The notes under the pieces: model-generated
Told to the model about the DNA's origin: nothing
The model's input: only the letters and a program-made list of their open reading frames with translations
The model's database searches: none
NCBI RefSeq assembly: GCF_009296175.1
Contig: NZ_VOSK01000037.1
Coordinates: 1-42,044, forward strand
Length of the DNA stretch: 42,044 bases
Origin: Microvirga tunisiensis
GTDB taxonomy: Bacteria > Pseudomonadota > Alphaproteobacteria > Rhizobiales > Beijerinckiaceae
Direction of reading: 5' to 3'
Position numbers and translations under genes: made by a program
Shown here: one piece after another, positions 25,958-34,152 of the stretch
Numbering within the stretch: the stretch's first letter is position 1
How the letters are laid out: each line of letters begins with the position of its first letter

Positions 25958-27250
25958 TCAACCCTCAAAGGGGTTCTTCATGAGGATTGTGTCGTCACGC
26001 TCCGGCGAGGTGGAGAGCACGGCGACGGGCGCTCCGATCAATTCCTCGACGCGGCGGACGTATTTGATCGCCTGTGCCGGAAGGTCAGCCCAGGAGCGCG
26101 CTCCTGCGGTCGAACCGCTCCAGCCTTCGATCTCTTCGTAGATCGGCTCGACGCGCGCCTGAGCGCCCTGGCTCGCCGGGAAGTAATCGATGGTCTCGCC
26201 ATCGAGCTTGTATCCGACGCCGATCTTGATCGTCTCGAAGCCGTCGAGGATGTCGAGCTTGGTGAGGGCGATGCCGTCGATGCCGGAGGTGCGCACCGTC
26301 TGGCGCACGAGCGTGGCATCGAACCAGCCGCAGCGGCGCTTGCGGCCCGTCACCACGCCGAACTCCTTGCCCTTCTGGCCGATTAGCTCGCCGGTCTCGT
26401 CGAACAGCTCGGTCGGGAACGGCCCCTCGCCCACGCGGGTCGTATAGGCCTTGGCGATGCCGAGCACGTAGCCGACGCCGCCCGGGCCGAGGCCGGAGCC
26501 GGTCGCCGCCTGTCCGGCCACCGTGTTGGAAGACGTGACGAAGGGATAGGTGCCGTGATCCACATCGAGCAGCGCGCCCTGTGCGCCCTCGAACAGGATG
26601 CGCTTGCCGGCGCGACGCTCCTCGTCGAGCAGGCGCCACACGGCATCCATGTAGGGCAGGACCTTGGGCGCGACCGAAGCCAGCTCGTCATAGATCGCCT
26701 TGGGCTCGAACTCGTCGAGACCGAAGCCGCGGCGCAGGGCGTTGTGATGCGTGAGCAGCCGCTCGATCTTCTCAGGCAGAGACGAGAGGTCGGCGAGGTC
26801 CATGAGCCGGATGGCGCGGCGGCCGACCTTGTCCTCGTAGGCCGGGCCGATGCCGCGCTTGGTGGTGCCGATCTTCGTGCCGGCGCTGCCGCTTTCGCGC
26901 AACGCATCGAGCTCGCGGTGGATGGAGAGAATCAGCGTGGCGTTTTCAGCGACGCGCAGGTTCTCGCGGCTGATCGAGACGCCCTGCTCGCTCAGACGCT
27001 GCACCTCGCCGGCGAGCGCATGCGGATCGAGCACGACGCCGTTGCCGATGACGGAGAGCTTGCCCGGACGCACAACGCCGGAGGGCAGGAGCGAGAGCTT
27101 GTAGACCTTGTCGCCGATCACGAGGGTATGGCCGGCATTGTGACCGCCCTGGAACCGCACGACCACGTCCGCCTGTTCGGACAACCAATCGACGATCTTG
27201 CCCTTGCCTTCGTCGCCCCACTGGGCGCCCACGACAACCACGTTCGCCAT
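25958..27250 (-). CDS. purA: Adenylosuccinate synthetase
   Basis: First committed step of AMP synthesis from IMP: GTP-dependent joining of IMP and aspartate. 430 residues, the standard size. It opens with [17 protein letters not shown], the GTP/IMP loop with the catalytic Asp and Lys, then G-G-H-N-A-G-H-T with the catalytic His. Further signatures are [31 protein letters not shown], and [10 protein letters not shown] near the GTP site. ATG 27250 with GAGG about 8 nt upstream. A terminator-like hairpin with seven T on the minus strand ends only 16 nt before the start codon, which suggests leader control or a very short leader. Confidence 0.97.
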   Translation of the reverse strand: MANVVVVGAQWGDEGKGKIVDWLSEQADVVVRFQGGHNAGHTLVIGDKVYKLSLLPSGVVRPGKLSVIGNGVVLDPHALAGEVQRLSEQGVSISRENLRVAENATLILSIHRELDALRESGSAGTKIGTTKRGIGPAYEDKVGRRAIRLMDLADLSSLPEKIERLLTHHNALRRGFGLDEFEPKAIYDELASVAPKVLPYMDAVWRLLDEERRAGKRILFEGAQGALLDVDHGTYPFVTSSNTVAGQAATGSGLGPGGVGYVLGIAKAYTTRVGEGPFPTELFDETGELIGQKGKEFGVVTGRKRRCGWFDATLVRQTVRTSGIDGIALTKLDILDGFETIKIGVGYKLDGETIDYFPASQGAQARVEPIYEEIEGWSGSTAGARSWADLPAQAIKYVRRVEELIGAPVAVLSTSPERDDTILMKNPFEG

Positions 27251-27266
27251 CGCTCAAGCCTCACAT

Positions 27267-27294
27267 AAAAAAACCCCGGCGCAAGGCCAGGGTT
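27267..27294 (-). terminator. Intrinsic terminator or attenuator immediately upstream of purA
   Basis: On the minus strand AACCCTGGC, loop CTTGC, GCCGGGGTT (nine pairs with one G-U), then TTTTTTT. It sits 16 nt before the purA ATG in the sense orientation. No supported minus-strand gene lies between here and 29497, so it is either an attenuator in the purA leader or a barrier to read-through. Confidence 0.75.
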
Positions 27295-27587
27295 GGGTAA
27301 AAACCTTGCAAACCCTCATCGTGGATCGCGCGCCTCAGGTCAAGGCGGAATGAGCCTCGATTCCTCGATCATATGTGTCGTGAAGGGCGGGAATATGATT
27401 TTCCGTCGGGCAGAGGGCGTGAACATTGCTCGCCGGCGGGGAACAGGCCCGGGTGCAGTCTGTCGCACACTCTGTTCCCTCGCGGGGAAGGATCGAGGGT
27501 CGGGTCGTGACCTCGGAGCAGGCGCGTGACGAATATCGTCATGGCCCGCTTCTCCCCGTCCTCTCCCCGGACTTGGTCCAGGGATCG

Positions 27588-27660
27588 GTGCTGGTGATCC
27601 CGATGAAGGGAACGCGGCGCTCGTCTGATCGGGATGGCCGGGACCGGCCCGGCCATGACG
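27588..27660. repeat. Composite palindromic repeat A, copy 2 (degenerate)
   Basis: The right palindrome ATGGCCGGGACC/GGCCCGGCCATGACG is intact and preceded by GATCGGG; the left palindrome is decayed (GGTGCTGGTGATCCCGAT). A second hairpin, CCCCGGACTTGGTCCAGGG, lies just to its left. Confidence 0.65.
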
Positions 27661-27687
27661 GTGAGGAAAGCCGCAGATTGGGGCACG

Positions 27688-27781
27688 CCTGAGGAGCGAA
27701 GCGTCGCGCAGGACGGCGCGCTTCCGGTGCTCTCCGGAGCCTCCTTCGAGACGCCGCTTGCAGCGGCTCCTCAGGATGAGG
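27688..27781. repeat. Dispersed repeat B, copy 1
   Basis: Begins CCTGAGGAGCGAAGC and ends CGGCTCCTCAGGATGAGG, with CTCCTTCGAGACGCCGC before the end. The two ends are partly inverted. A related element is at 40104-40205. Confidence 0.6.
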
Positions 27782-27849
27782 GCTGTGAGACTGACAGCGT
27801 GAATCGGTGGATACGTTCTGCCCTCGCACCCTCCGACTGCACCCTCCGA

Positions 27850-27929
27850 CGTCATCACCGGCTTTGTGCCGGTGATCTCGATGGATCGAAGCGCTGTGCT
27901 TTTCCGCATCCGGATGGCCGGCCATGACG
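27850..27929. repeat. Composite palindromic repeat A, copy 3
   Basis: CGTCATCACCGGC, loop, GCCGGTGAT, then a variable centre, then a shortened GGATGGCCGGCCATGACG palindrome. Orientation opposite to copy 1. Confidence 0.75.
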
Positions 27930-28086
27930 TGGTGGGTGTGATGACGGGCGCAGGGACGATGTGTCTGTCCAAGAGCCAGCACCCGTAGGCCCAGGGCTTG
28001 AGAGCCCTGAGCCATGAGGATGATCGAGGGTGGTGCGAATGGCAGCCCGGCTCGATGGCTATGGTGGAATGGAAGAGCCGGACGGC

Positions 28087-28169
28087 GCCTCGCACGCGGG
28101 ACTGTTAGGCGTTTCGACTTGGACCAGCACAGGGCTGCCAAGGGCCTCCCGCCAACCGGCGTGCGAGGC
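28087..28169. other. Long structured inverted repeat (possible RNA element)
   Basis: Outer perfect 11-bp arms GCCTCGCACGC (28087-28097) and GCGTGCGAGGC (28159-28169), continued by GGGA/TCCC (28098-28101 with 28147-28150), GGC/GCC (28108-28110 with 28144-28146), CTTGG/CCAAG (28118-28122 with 28138-28142) and CAGC/GCTG (28125-28128 with 28134-28137). The nested pairing gives one long interrupted hairpin. No coding signal. It could be a transcribed RNA or a dispersed palindromic element. Confidence 0.55.
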
Positions 28170-28319
28170 CTGCTGCAGGACCGCTCCCCGCCCCACATCT
28201 GCGACGCCTCGCGAGCGCGCCCCCCGTCGGGCCGGGATGAGCACGGGTCGAGCCCAGATGATACACAGTGTCAAGAACAAAGTGAGAACATAGTCCGCAG
28301 GCCTGGCTATAATCCTCCC

Positions 28320-28408
28320 CGTCATCACCGGCCTTGTGCCGGTGATCCCGATCCGTAAAGCGAAGCACCTCACCGGATCGGGATGGCCGGGGCAGGCCCG
28401 GCCATGAC
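28320..28408. repeat. Composite palindromic repeat A, copy 4 (best preserved)
   Basis: Three hairpins in a row: CACCGGCCTTGTGCCGGTG, then ATCCCGATCCG paired with CGGATCGGGAT across an 18-nt loop, then ATGGCCGGGGCAGGCCCGGCCAT, all inside GTCAT...ATGAC. Folded, this is a cloverleaf-like figure. Confidence 0.8.
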
Positions 28409-28622
28409 AAGGAGAGCGGCGGTTCGGGATGGCATCGTCCGGTTCACCTTCCCTCTCACCTCCTCAGGATGCGGCTGGAGAGACGGGAAGGCAGGCGGGA
28501 ATGGCGGCACAGCCATCATTTGACAAACACGATGCGGTGTAGGAGCCTCGGCCCATCATGTTGAGCCTTCTACGCCATCGTCGCGGCCTGCATCGGGCAG
28601 GCAACCTCATCGCGGGCCAGTA

Positions 28623-28662
28623 GCCCCGAGCTCAACGCGCGTCTGCGCTCCGAGCTCGGGGC
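28623..28662. repeat. Perfect 11-bp inverted repeat
   Basis: GCCCCGAGCTC (28623-28633) and GAGCTCGGGGC (28652-28662) with an 18-nt loop. No T run, so not a standard terminator. A TTGACA box lies about 100 nt upstream (28520-28525) but without a convincing -10 element. Confidence 0.6.
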
Positions 28663-28966
28663 GCCTCATACGATCTGAACCACCGGACATGGTGTGAGGC
28701 TGGATGCCGGCTGAGCCGGCGCGGCGACACTGGTATCGCGGCTTCATGCGGGCGCTCCGTGCCGCGAAGGCAGGATCGTCCACGGTCAGACGAACTCAAC
28801 CGCGCTCCTCCGCCTGCGAAGGCCCTGATCGGCGGGACCACCACACAGCCCGGGACGCCTATGCCCGCGCCCCGCAATCCATCTCACGACCGACCGGAAT
28901 CCAATGGCGATCCCGGTGCCTGTTGCAGCGTCGCGCGCTGCAGCATCTTCAAAAAGGAAATATCGA

Positions 28967-29395
28967 ATGACCAAGAGAACAAGCGGCAGGGCGAAGCCAC
29001 GGATCACTCTGACGGCGGCCGATCACGAAAAACTCTCAACCCTTGCCGCAGCGGCCCTGCACACGATGCCGGACGTGGCACGGGAGCTCGCCGAGGAACT
29101 CGATCGGGCTCATATCCTGCCTGAGGGAAAGCGACGCGCAGACATTGTCTACATGGGCTGCGAAGTCGATTTCCGCGATGACACCGCGGGCCGCGTGCAG
29201 ACAGTCACCCTGGTTTATCCGCACGAAGCCGACATATCGAAGGGAAAGATCTCGGTGCTGACGCCGATCGGGACCGCTCTCATCGGGCTCCCGCTGGGAC
29301 AATCGATCGGCTGGACCACCCGCACGGGTGAATCGAAGCGCCTGACCGTGCTGCAGGTGAGCAACGCCGCCGCGGCGGAACGGGAGCCCGTCTGA
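28967..29395 (+). CDS. rnk: Nucleoside diphosphate kinase regulator Rnk (GreA/GreB C-terminal family)
   Basis: 142 residues from ATG 28967, which has AAGGAA 8 nt upstream; the frame is open to 28904 but the earlier part lacks a ribosome site. A short N-terminal helical region (I-T-L-T-A-A-D-H-E-K-L-S-T-L-A) precedes the GreA/GreB-type C-terminal domain, here V-D-F-R-D-D-T-A-G-R-V-Q-T-V-T-L-V-Y-P-H-E-A-D, then I-S-V-L-T-P-I-G-T-A-L-I-G-L-P-L-G-Q-S-I. This short form without the long coiled-coil is Rnk, which binds RNA polymerase and influences nucleotide kinase activity. Monocistronic by its surroundings. Confidence 0.88.
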   Translation: MTKRTSGRAKPRITLTAADHEKLSTLAAAALHTMPDVARELAEELDRAHILPEGKRRADIVYMGCEVDFRDDTAGRVQTVTLVYPHEADISKGKISVLTPIGTALIGLPLGQSIGWTTRTGESKRLTVLQVSNAAAAEREPV

Positions 29396-29421
29396 GCAGC
29401 CACGCCTGAAGACACCCTGCT

Positions 29422-29450
29422 CGTCATGGCCGGGCTTGTTCCGGCCATCC
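29422..29450. repeat. Repeat A, half copy
   Basis: Only the palindrome CGTCATGGCCGGGCTTG/TTCCGGCCATCC is present, 27 nt after the rnk stop, where it could also serve as a transcript end. Confidence 0.65.
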
Positions 29451-29496
29451 ACGTCCTCTGCCGAAGCGCGTGTGCGAACGCGACGAGCGAGAAGCC

Positions 29497-30360
29497 TCAC
29501 GCCCGTCCGCGCACGCTCTTTTGCGTCTTCACGCGATGCTCGATGAAGTTGCGGATTTCGCGGATGCGGCGATGGGGGTCGAGGATTTCCGCATCGATGC
29601 CGTGCCGCCAGGCGAGGTCGAAGCGGGACGGATCCTTGTCGAGGGCGGACAGATCCTGCGTATAGGCAACGGCCTCTTCAGCCGTCCGGCAGAAGCCCTC
29701 CCTCACCAGGATGTCCGTCCGGCGGCTCAGGATGGCGGCGAGTTCGCTTAAGGAGAACTCGGGATGATACTGCACGCCCCAGAACACGCCGCCATTCTGG
29801 CGGATCTCGGCGGCCTGGACCGGCGAGATGGCATTGCTCGCCAGCACCGTGCAGTCGCCCGGCAGGGCCGTGACCACGTCGAGATGAATGGCGGGCGCAT
29901 CGTAAGCCGCGGGACGTCCCTCGAGCAGAGGGTGAGTGCGGCCTGCCTCGGTGGCCGTGAGCTTGCGCGCGATGCCCACTTCGCGCCCGAGCGGGTTCGG
30001 CCGCACGTCCCCGTCCGCCGCGACGGCCGCCACCTGCAGGCCCCAACAGGAGCCGAAGGACGGGGTCCGGGACGCATAGACCGCCCGCATCAGGTCGATC
30101 TGGCGTAGGATGTCGGGCGTGCGGTCGTAGATGTTGAGATGGGAGCCGGTGAGCACGATGCCGTCGTAGGATTCGAGCCCGGCCGCATCCGGCAGGTTCG
30201 CGCCCTCGTCCGTCGGAAAGGCGATGTCGCAGACGGAATCGTCATCAATGCCGTGAATCACCTCCGCGTAGGACTCCGAGAGCGTGAGTCCATAGGCTTC
30301 CTTGTGGGCCTGCCTTGCACCCCGCGTATTGCCCTCAACCACCAGAAACCGTAAGGCCAT
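29497..30360 (-). CDS. Class I glutamine amidotransferase domain protein
   Basis: A stand-alone GATase of about 287 residues, cytoplasmic. The nucleophile cysteine lies in S-F-G-S-C-W-G-L-Q, and the catalytic His-Glu pair in G-V-Q-Y-H-P-E-F; an oxyanion-type segment D-G-I-V-L-T-G-S-H precedes them. No ATP-pyrophosphatase or synthase domain is attached, so it is not GuaA; members of this group act on gamma-glutamyl compounds or supply ammonia to an unlinked partner. Substrate unknown. ATG 30360 with GGGTGA about 7 nt upstream; the frame is open to 30420, but this overlaps the leader of the divergent permease gene. Confidence 0.87.
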   Translation of the reverse strand: MALRFLVVEGNTRGARQAHKEAYGLTLSESYAEVIHGIDDDSVCDIAFPTDEGANLPDAAGLESYDGIVLTGSHLNIYDRTPDILRQIDLMRAVYASRTPSFGSCWGLQVAAVAADGDVRPNPLGREVGIARKLTATEAGRTHPLLEGRPAAYDAPAIHLDVVTALPGDCTVLASNAISPVQAAEIRQNGGVFWGVQYHPEFSLSELAAILSRRTDILVREGFCRTAEEAVAYTQDLSALDKDPSRFDLAWRHGIDAEILDPHRRIREIRNFIEHRVKTQKSVRGRA

Positions 30361-30436
30361 GCGTGTCACCCGCTTTCTTTCGTGCCGGTTTAGCCGAACG
30401 GCACGCGGCGGCAAGCGCAATAAGGTCCGGCCTCCG

Positions 30437-31342
30437 ATGAAATTTCTGAATTCGCTCCGGCAAGGCCTTTGGGGGCGGGCCTATGTTCTCCTGGTCCTCA
30501 CCACGCTCATGTGGGCCGGCAACGGCATCGCCGGCCGGCTCGCCATCGGCGAGGTCTCGCCCATGGTGCTGACCTGCCTGCGCTGGATCGTCGTCGTGGC
30601 GATCCTGCTGCCCCTCGTCGGGCGGCAGCTCGTGGCCGAGTGGGCGAAATTCAAAGCCCGCTGGCTGTTCACCATCCTCATGGGGGTCTTCGGCTTCACC
30701 GCCTTCAACGCATTGTTCTATGCCGCCGCCCATCACACCAGCGCGGTCAACCTCACCATCTTCCAGGGCTCGATTCCCGTCTTCGTGCTTCTCGGCATGA
30801 TCCTCGTCTTCCGCGCCCGCGTGATCCCGCTGCAGATCCTAGGCATGATCGTCACGCTGATCGGCGTGATCATGGTGTCCGTCAAAGCCGACTGGGAGAT
30901 CCTGAAGACGCTGGCGATCAATATCGGCGACGTGTGGATGCTGATCGCCTGCGTGTTCTATTCGATCTACACGCTGGGCCTGCGCTATCGTCCGGAGATG
31001 CCGGGCCTCGTGTTCTTCGCCGCCATGGCCGTCGTGGCCTTCGCCAGTTCCCTGCCCCTCGTGGGCGTGGAGATGATTCAGGGCACGGCGCAGTTCCCCA
31101 CGCCGAAGGGCTGGCTCATCCTGCTCTATGTCGCGCTCCTGCCCTCGCTGCTCTCGCAGATCTTCTTCATCCGCGGCGTGGAGCTGATCGGCCCGGCGCG
31201 AGCGGGGCTCTTCGTCAATCTCGTGCCGGTGTTCGGCGCCCTGCTCGCGGTGGTCCTGCTCGGCGAGCCTTTCGCGACCTATCACGCGCTGGGTCTGGCG
31301 CTGGTGCTCGGCGGCATCTGGCTGGCAGAACGGCGGCGGTAG
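30437..31342 (+). CDS. EamA/DMT-family transporter
   Basis: Inner-membrane permease of the drug/metabolite superfamily, 301 residues with ten predicted helices in two EamA repeats. The first repeat begins T-T-L-M-W-A-G-N-G-I-A-G-R-L-A-I-G and ends near G-V-I-M-V-S-V-K-A-D; the second starts at I-G-D-V-W-M-L-I-A-C-V-F-Y-S-I-Y and ends L-V-L-G-G-I-W-L-A. Motifs such as A-R-A-G-L-F-V-N-L-V-P-V-F and L-L-G-E-P-F fit the family. Substrate cannot be told. ATG 30437 was chosen because the protein then starts M-K-F-L-N-S-L; AAGG lies about 11 nt upstream. Divergent from the amidotransferase. Confidence 0.9.
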   Translation: MKFLNSLRQGLWGRAYVLLVLTTLMWAGNGIAGRLAIGEVSPMVLTCLRWIVVVAILLPLVGRQLVAEWAKFKARWLFTILMGVFGFTAFNALFYAAAHHTSAVNLTIFQGSIPVFVLLGMILVFRARVIPLQILGMIVTLIGVIMVSVKADWEILKTLAINIGDVWMLIACVFYSIYTLGLRYRPEMPGLVFFAAMAVVAFASSLPLVGVEMIQGTAQFPTPKGWLILLYVALLPSLLSQIFFIRGVELIGPARAGLFVNLVPVFGALLAVVLLGEPFATYHALGLALVLGGIWLAERRR

Positions 31343-31371
31343 GCATTGACGCCCTATATCCCGACTCTCCG

Positions 31372-31459
31372 CGTCACGGCAGGGCTTGTCCCGGCCATCC
31401 GGATCATTTGAAGGCCGCGCCTCAGTCGATCGGGATCACCGGCAAGGCCGGTGATGACG
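31372..31459. repeat. Composite palindromic repeat A, copy 5
   Basis: CGTCACGGCAGGGCTTGTCC/CGGCCAT palindrome, variable centre, then GATCACCGGCAAGGCCGGTGATGACG. Between the convergent EamA permease and purU, same orientation as copy 1. Confidence 0.75.
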
Positions 31460-31484
31460 TCGTAAGTGTGACAGCCCGCTGCCT

Positions 31485-32360
31485 CTAATCCGCGAACACC
31501 ACCGTCTTGCGGCCGTTGAGCAGGATGCGGTCTTCCAGGTGATAGCGCACGGCGCGGGCCAGGACGCGGCGTTCGATGTCGCGTCCCTTGCGCACGAGAT
31601 CCTCCGCCGAGTCGCGGTGCGTGATCGATTCCACGTCCTGCGTGATGATCGGGCCTTCGTCGAGATCGGACGTCACGTAATGCGCGGTCGCGCCGATCAG
31701 CTTCACGCCGCGGGCATGAGCCTGATGGTAGGGCTTGGCGCCCTTGAAGCTAGGAAGAAACGAGTGGTGGATGTTGATGCAGCGTCCGGCGAGCTTTGCC
31801 GCGAGACCGTCCGACAGCACCTGCATGTAGCGCGCGAGCACCACGAGATCGGCCCTGGAGTCGCGGATGACCTCCCAGACCCTGGCTTCCTGTTCGCGCT
31901 TCGTGTCCTTCGTGACGGGAAGGCAGTGAAACGGAACGTTGCCGAGATCCACATGGCTGTAGGTTTCGGCCGGATGATTGGCGATGACGCCGACGGGCTC
32001 GAAATCGAGCTCGCCGATGCGCCAGCGATAGAGCAGATCCGCGAGGCAATGATCGAATTTCGAGACCAGCAGCATAACCCGGCGCTTCTCGCCGGGATCG
32101 CGCAGGGTCCATGTCATGCCGAAGCGCTCAGAGAGCGGCACGAAGCCGCTCTTCAAGGCATCGATATCGCTCTTCCCCGACACGGGATCGAACACGACAC
32201 GCATGAAGAAGCGATCCGTCTGCGTATCGTCGTATTGCTGGGCGTCGAGGATGTTGAGACCCGCATCTGACAGATGCCCGGCCACGGCGGCCACGATACC
32301 GGGACGGTTCGCGCAGGCGAGCGTCAGGACGAAGCGTTGTGAAGGGACATGGGCCATCAT
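31485..32360 (-). CDS. purU: Formyltetrahydrofolate deformylase
   Basis: Hydrolyses 10-formyl-THF to formate and THF, balancing one-carbon pools. 291 residues from the ATG at 32360 (GAGG 6 nt upstream; a second ATG follows directly). An N-terminal ACT domain ([17 protein letters not shown], about residues 8-85) precedes the formyltransferase-like catalytic domain. The PurU signature is complete: [16 protein letters not shown], then [17 protein letters not shown], with the His and Asp of the active site. The frame runs on to 32570 but overlaps serA. It is downstream of serC and serA, which supply serine, the main C1 source. Confidence 0.94.
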   Translation of the reverse strand: MMAHVPSQRFVLTLACANRPGIVAAVAGHLSDAGLNILDAQQYDDTQTDRFFMRVVFDPVSGKSDIDALKSGFVPLSERFGMTWTLRDPGEKRRVMLLVSKFDHCLADLLYRWRIGELDFEPVGVIANHPAETYSHVDLGNVPFHCLPVTKDTKREQEARVWEVIRDSRADLVVLARYMQVLSDGLAAKLAGRCINIHHSFLPSFKGAKPYHQAHARGVKLIGATAHYVTSDLDEGPIITQDVESITHRDSAEDLVRKGRDIERRVLARAVRYHLEDRILLNGRKTVVFAD

Positions 32361-32388
32361 GCTTACCTCAGCGTCTTGCATGTCGCAT

Positions 32389-32421
32389 CTTCCGGCAAAG
32401 TCGACGCCGGTTTGCCGGAAG
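32389..32421. repeat. Perfect 11-bp hairpin between serA and purU
   Basis: CTTCCGGCAAA (32389-32399) and TTTGCCGGAAG (32411-32421) with an 11-nt loop, in the 67-nt gap between the serA stop and purU start. No T run follows on the minus strand, so processing or attenuation is as likely as termination. Confidence 0.65.
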
Positions 32422-32427
32422 AGGCGT

Positions 32428-34020
32428 TTAGAACCGCACGGCGCGGGCGCGCTTGACCTGCGGAATCTCCTCGATCTTGCGCAGGAGTTCATCGGAGACC
32501 GGCTGGTCGACCGACACGAAGCAGATGGCGTCGCCGCCCGGTTTGTCGCGACCGAGCGCGAAGGTCGCAACGTTCACGCCTGACTCGCCGAGCAGCGTGC
32601 CGAAGCGTCCGATGAAGCCGGGCTTGTCGTCGTTGCGCACATAGATCATGTGCGGCGCGAACTCCGCATCGACCGCGATGTCCCGGATATCGAGCACGCG
32701 CGGCTTGCCGTCCTGGAACACGGTGCCGCCCGCATGGCGCGGCATGTCCTCGGCATCGACGATGATGCGGATGAAGCTTTCGTAGTCGCGGACCGCGCTC
32801 TCGCGCTTGACCTCCTCGACCGTGATGCCGCGCTCTCGCGCGACAACCGGAGCCGACACCATGTTGATGTCCTGCAGGAAGGGACGCAGCACGCCGGTCA
32901 CGGCCGCCGAGGTCAGCGCGCGGGTGTTCATTTCCGCCACGGCGCCCTCGTATTCGATGCGGATGCCCTTGATCGAGGCTTCCGTGAGCTGGCCCAGGAA
33001 GGAGCCGAGTTTGTCGGCAAGCGCGACAAACGGCTTCAGGCGCGGCGCTTCCTCCGCGGTGATCGAGGGGAAGTTCACCGCGTTCTGGATCGCGCCCTGC
33101 AGCAGATAGTCCGACATCTGCTCGGCGACCTGCAGCGCCACGTTTTCCTGCGCTTCCGTCGTTGCGGCACCGAGATGCGGCGTGCAGACCACGTTGGGAT
33201 GGCCGAAGAGCGGGTTGCTCGTGGCCGGCTCCTCGATGAAGACGTCGAAGGCCGCGCCCGCCACATGGCCGGAATCGAGCGCGGCACGAAGCGCCACCTC
33301 GTCGACGAGACCGCCGCGGGCGCAGTTGACGATGCGCACGCCCTTCTTGGTCTTGGCGATGTTTTCGGCCGAGAGCACGTTCTTCGTCTTCTCCGTCATC
33401 GGCACGTGCAGCGTGATGATGTCGGCGCGGCGTAAGAGATCGTCCAGCTCCACCTTCTCGACGCCGAGTTCGACCGCGCGCTCCGGAGACAGGAAGGGAT
33501 CGTAGGCGATCACCTTCATGCGCAGGCCGATGGCGCGATCGGCCACGATGGACCCGATATTGCCGCAGCCGATGACACCGAGCACCTTGGCCGTCAACTC
33601 GACGCCCATGAAGCGGTTCTTCTCCCATTTGCCCGCTTGCGTGGAGGCGTCGGCCTGCGGGATCTGGCGCGCGAGCGCGAACATCATGGCGATCGCATGC
33701 TCGGCGGTGGTGATAGAATTGCCGAAGGGCGTGTTCATGACGATGACGCCCTTCGCCGTGGCGGCAGGGATCTCGACATTGTCGACGCCGATTCCGGCGC
33801 GGCCGATCACCTTCAGGTTCTTGGCCTGCTTGAGGATCTTCGCCGTGACCTTGGTGGCGGACCGTATGGCAAGGCCGTCATACTCGCCGATGATGGCGGC
33901 GAGTTTGTCCTTGTCCTTGCCGAGATCGGGCTGGAAATCGACCTCGATGCCGCGATCCTTGAAGATCTGCACGGCGGCGGGAGACAAAGCGTCGGAAATG
34001 AGAACGCGGGGAGCGGGCAT
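32428..34020 (-). CDS. serA: D-3-phosphoglycerate dehydrogenase
   Basis: First step of serine synthesis, NAD-dependent oxidation of 3-phosphoglycerate. 530 residues, the long form with substrate, NAD, intervening and ACT domains. NAD fold [13 protein letters not shown] about residues 147-159; catalytic Arg in C-A-R-G-G-L-V-D-E, Glu in the F-I-E-E-P segment and His in C-T-P-H-L-G-A-A-T. The C-terminal ACT domain contains [16 protein letters not shown] and usually senses serine. ATG 34020. Follows serC by 132 nt, with part of repeat A between. Confidence 0.97.
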   Translation of the reverse strand: MPAPRVLISDALSPAAVQIFKDRGIEVDFQPDLGKDKDKLAAIIGEYDGLAIRSATKVTAKILKQAKNLKVIGRAGIGVDNVEIPAATAKGVIVMNTPFGNSITTAEHAIAMMFALARQIPQADASTQAGKWEKNRFMGVELTAKVLGVIGCGNIGSIVADRAIGLRMKVIAYDPFLSPERAVELGVEKVELDDLLRRADIITLHVPMTEKTKNVLSAENIAKTKKGVRIVNCARGGLVDEVALRAALDSGHVAGAAFDVFIEEPATSNPLFGHPNVVCTPHLGAATTEAQENVALQVAEQMSDYLLQGAIQNAVNFPSITAEEAPRLKPFVALADKLGSFLGQLTEASIKGIRIEYEGAVAEMNTRALTSAAVTGVLRPFLQDINMVSAPVVARERGITVEEVKRESAVRDYESFIRIIVDAEDMPRHAGGTVFQDGKPRVLDIRDIAVDAEFAPHMIYVRNDDKPGFIGRFGTLLGESGVNVATFALGRDKPGGDAICFVSVDQPVSDELLRKIEEIPQVKRARAVRF

Positions 34021-34036
34021 GGGTTGAACCTCATGG

Positions 34037-34135
34037 CGTCATGGCCGGGCTCGTCCCGGCCATCCATGTTTGCCGGTATTGCAAGCTCAGCCCTCGAAAG
34101 GCGTGGATCCCTGGGACACGCCCGGGGATGACGGG
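34037..34135. repeat. Repeat A variant between serC and serA
   Basis: The GTCATGGCCGGGCTCG/TCCCGGCCAT palindrome is followed after about 45 nt by a different hairpin, CCCTGGGACACGCCCGGGGATGACG. Inside the serC-serA spacing, where it would be transcribed. Confidence 0.6.
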
Positions 34136-34152
34136 ACAGGGGTCAGTGAGCG

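Larger units (their letters stand above)
27251..28966. other. 1.7-kb gene-poor interval rich in repeats
   Basis: Between purA and rnk I find no reading frame with a ribosome site or recognisable protein; those that exist read through the repeats. The stretch contains composite repeat A at 27588-27660, 27850-27929 and 28320-28408, repeat B at 27688-27781, a long structured inverted repeat at 28087-28169, and a perfect 11-bp inverted repeat at 28623-28662. An 8-bp GGGAACAG/CTGTTCCC inverted repeat is near 27438-27478. Confidence 0.6.

Noticed and set aside
27340..28373. Several open frames of 70-250 codons in the purA-rnk interval
   Set aside because: They read through the palindromic repeats, change sense between copies, and have no ribosome sites or family resemblance.
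29497..30360. GMP synthase (GuaA)
   Set aside because: The glutaminase motifs are present, but the ATP-pyrophosphatase and dimerisation domains of GuaA are absent.
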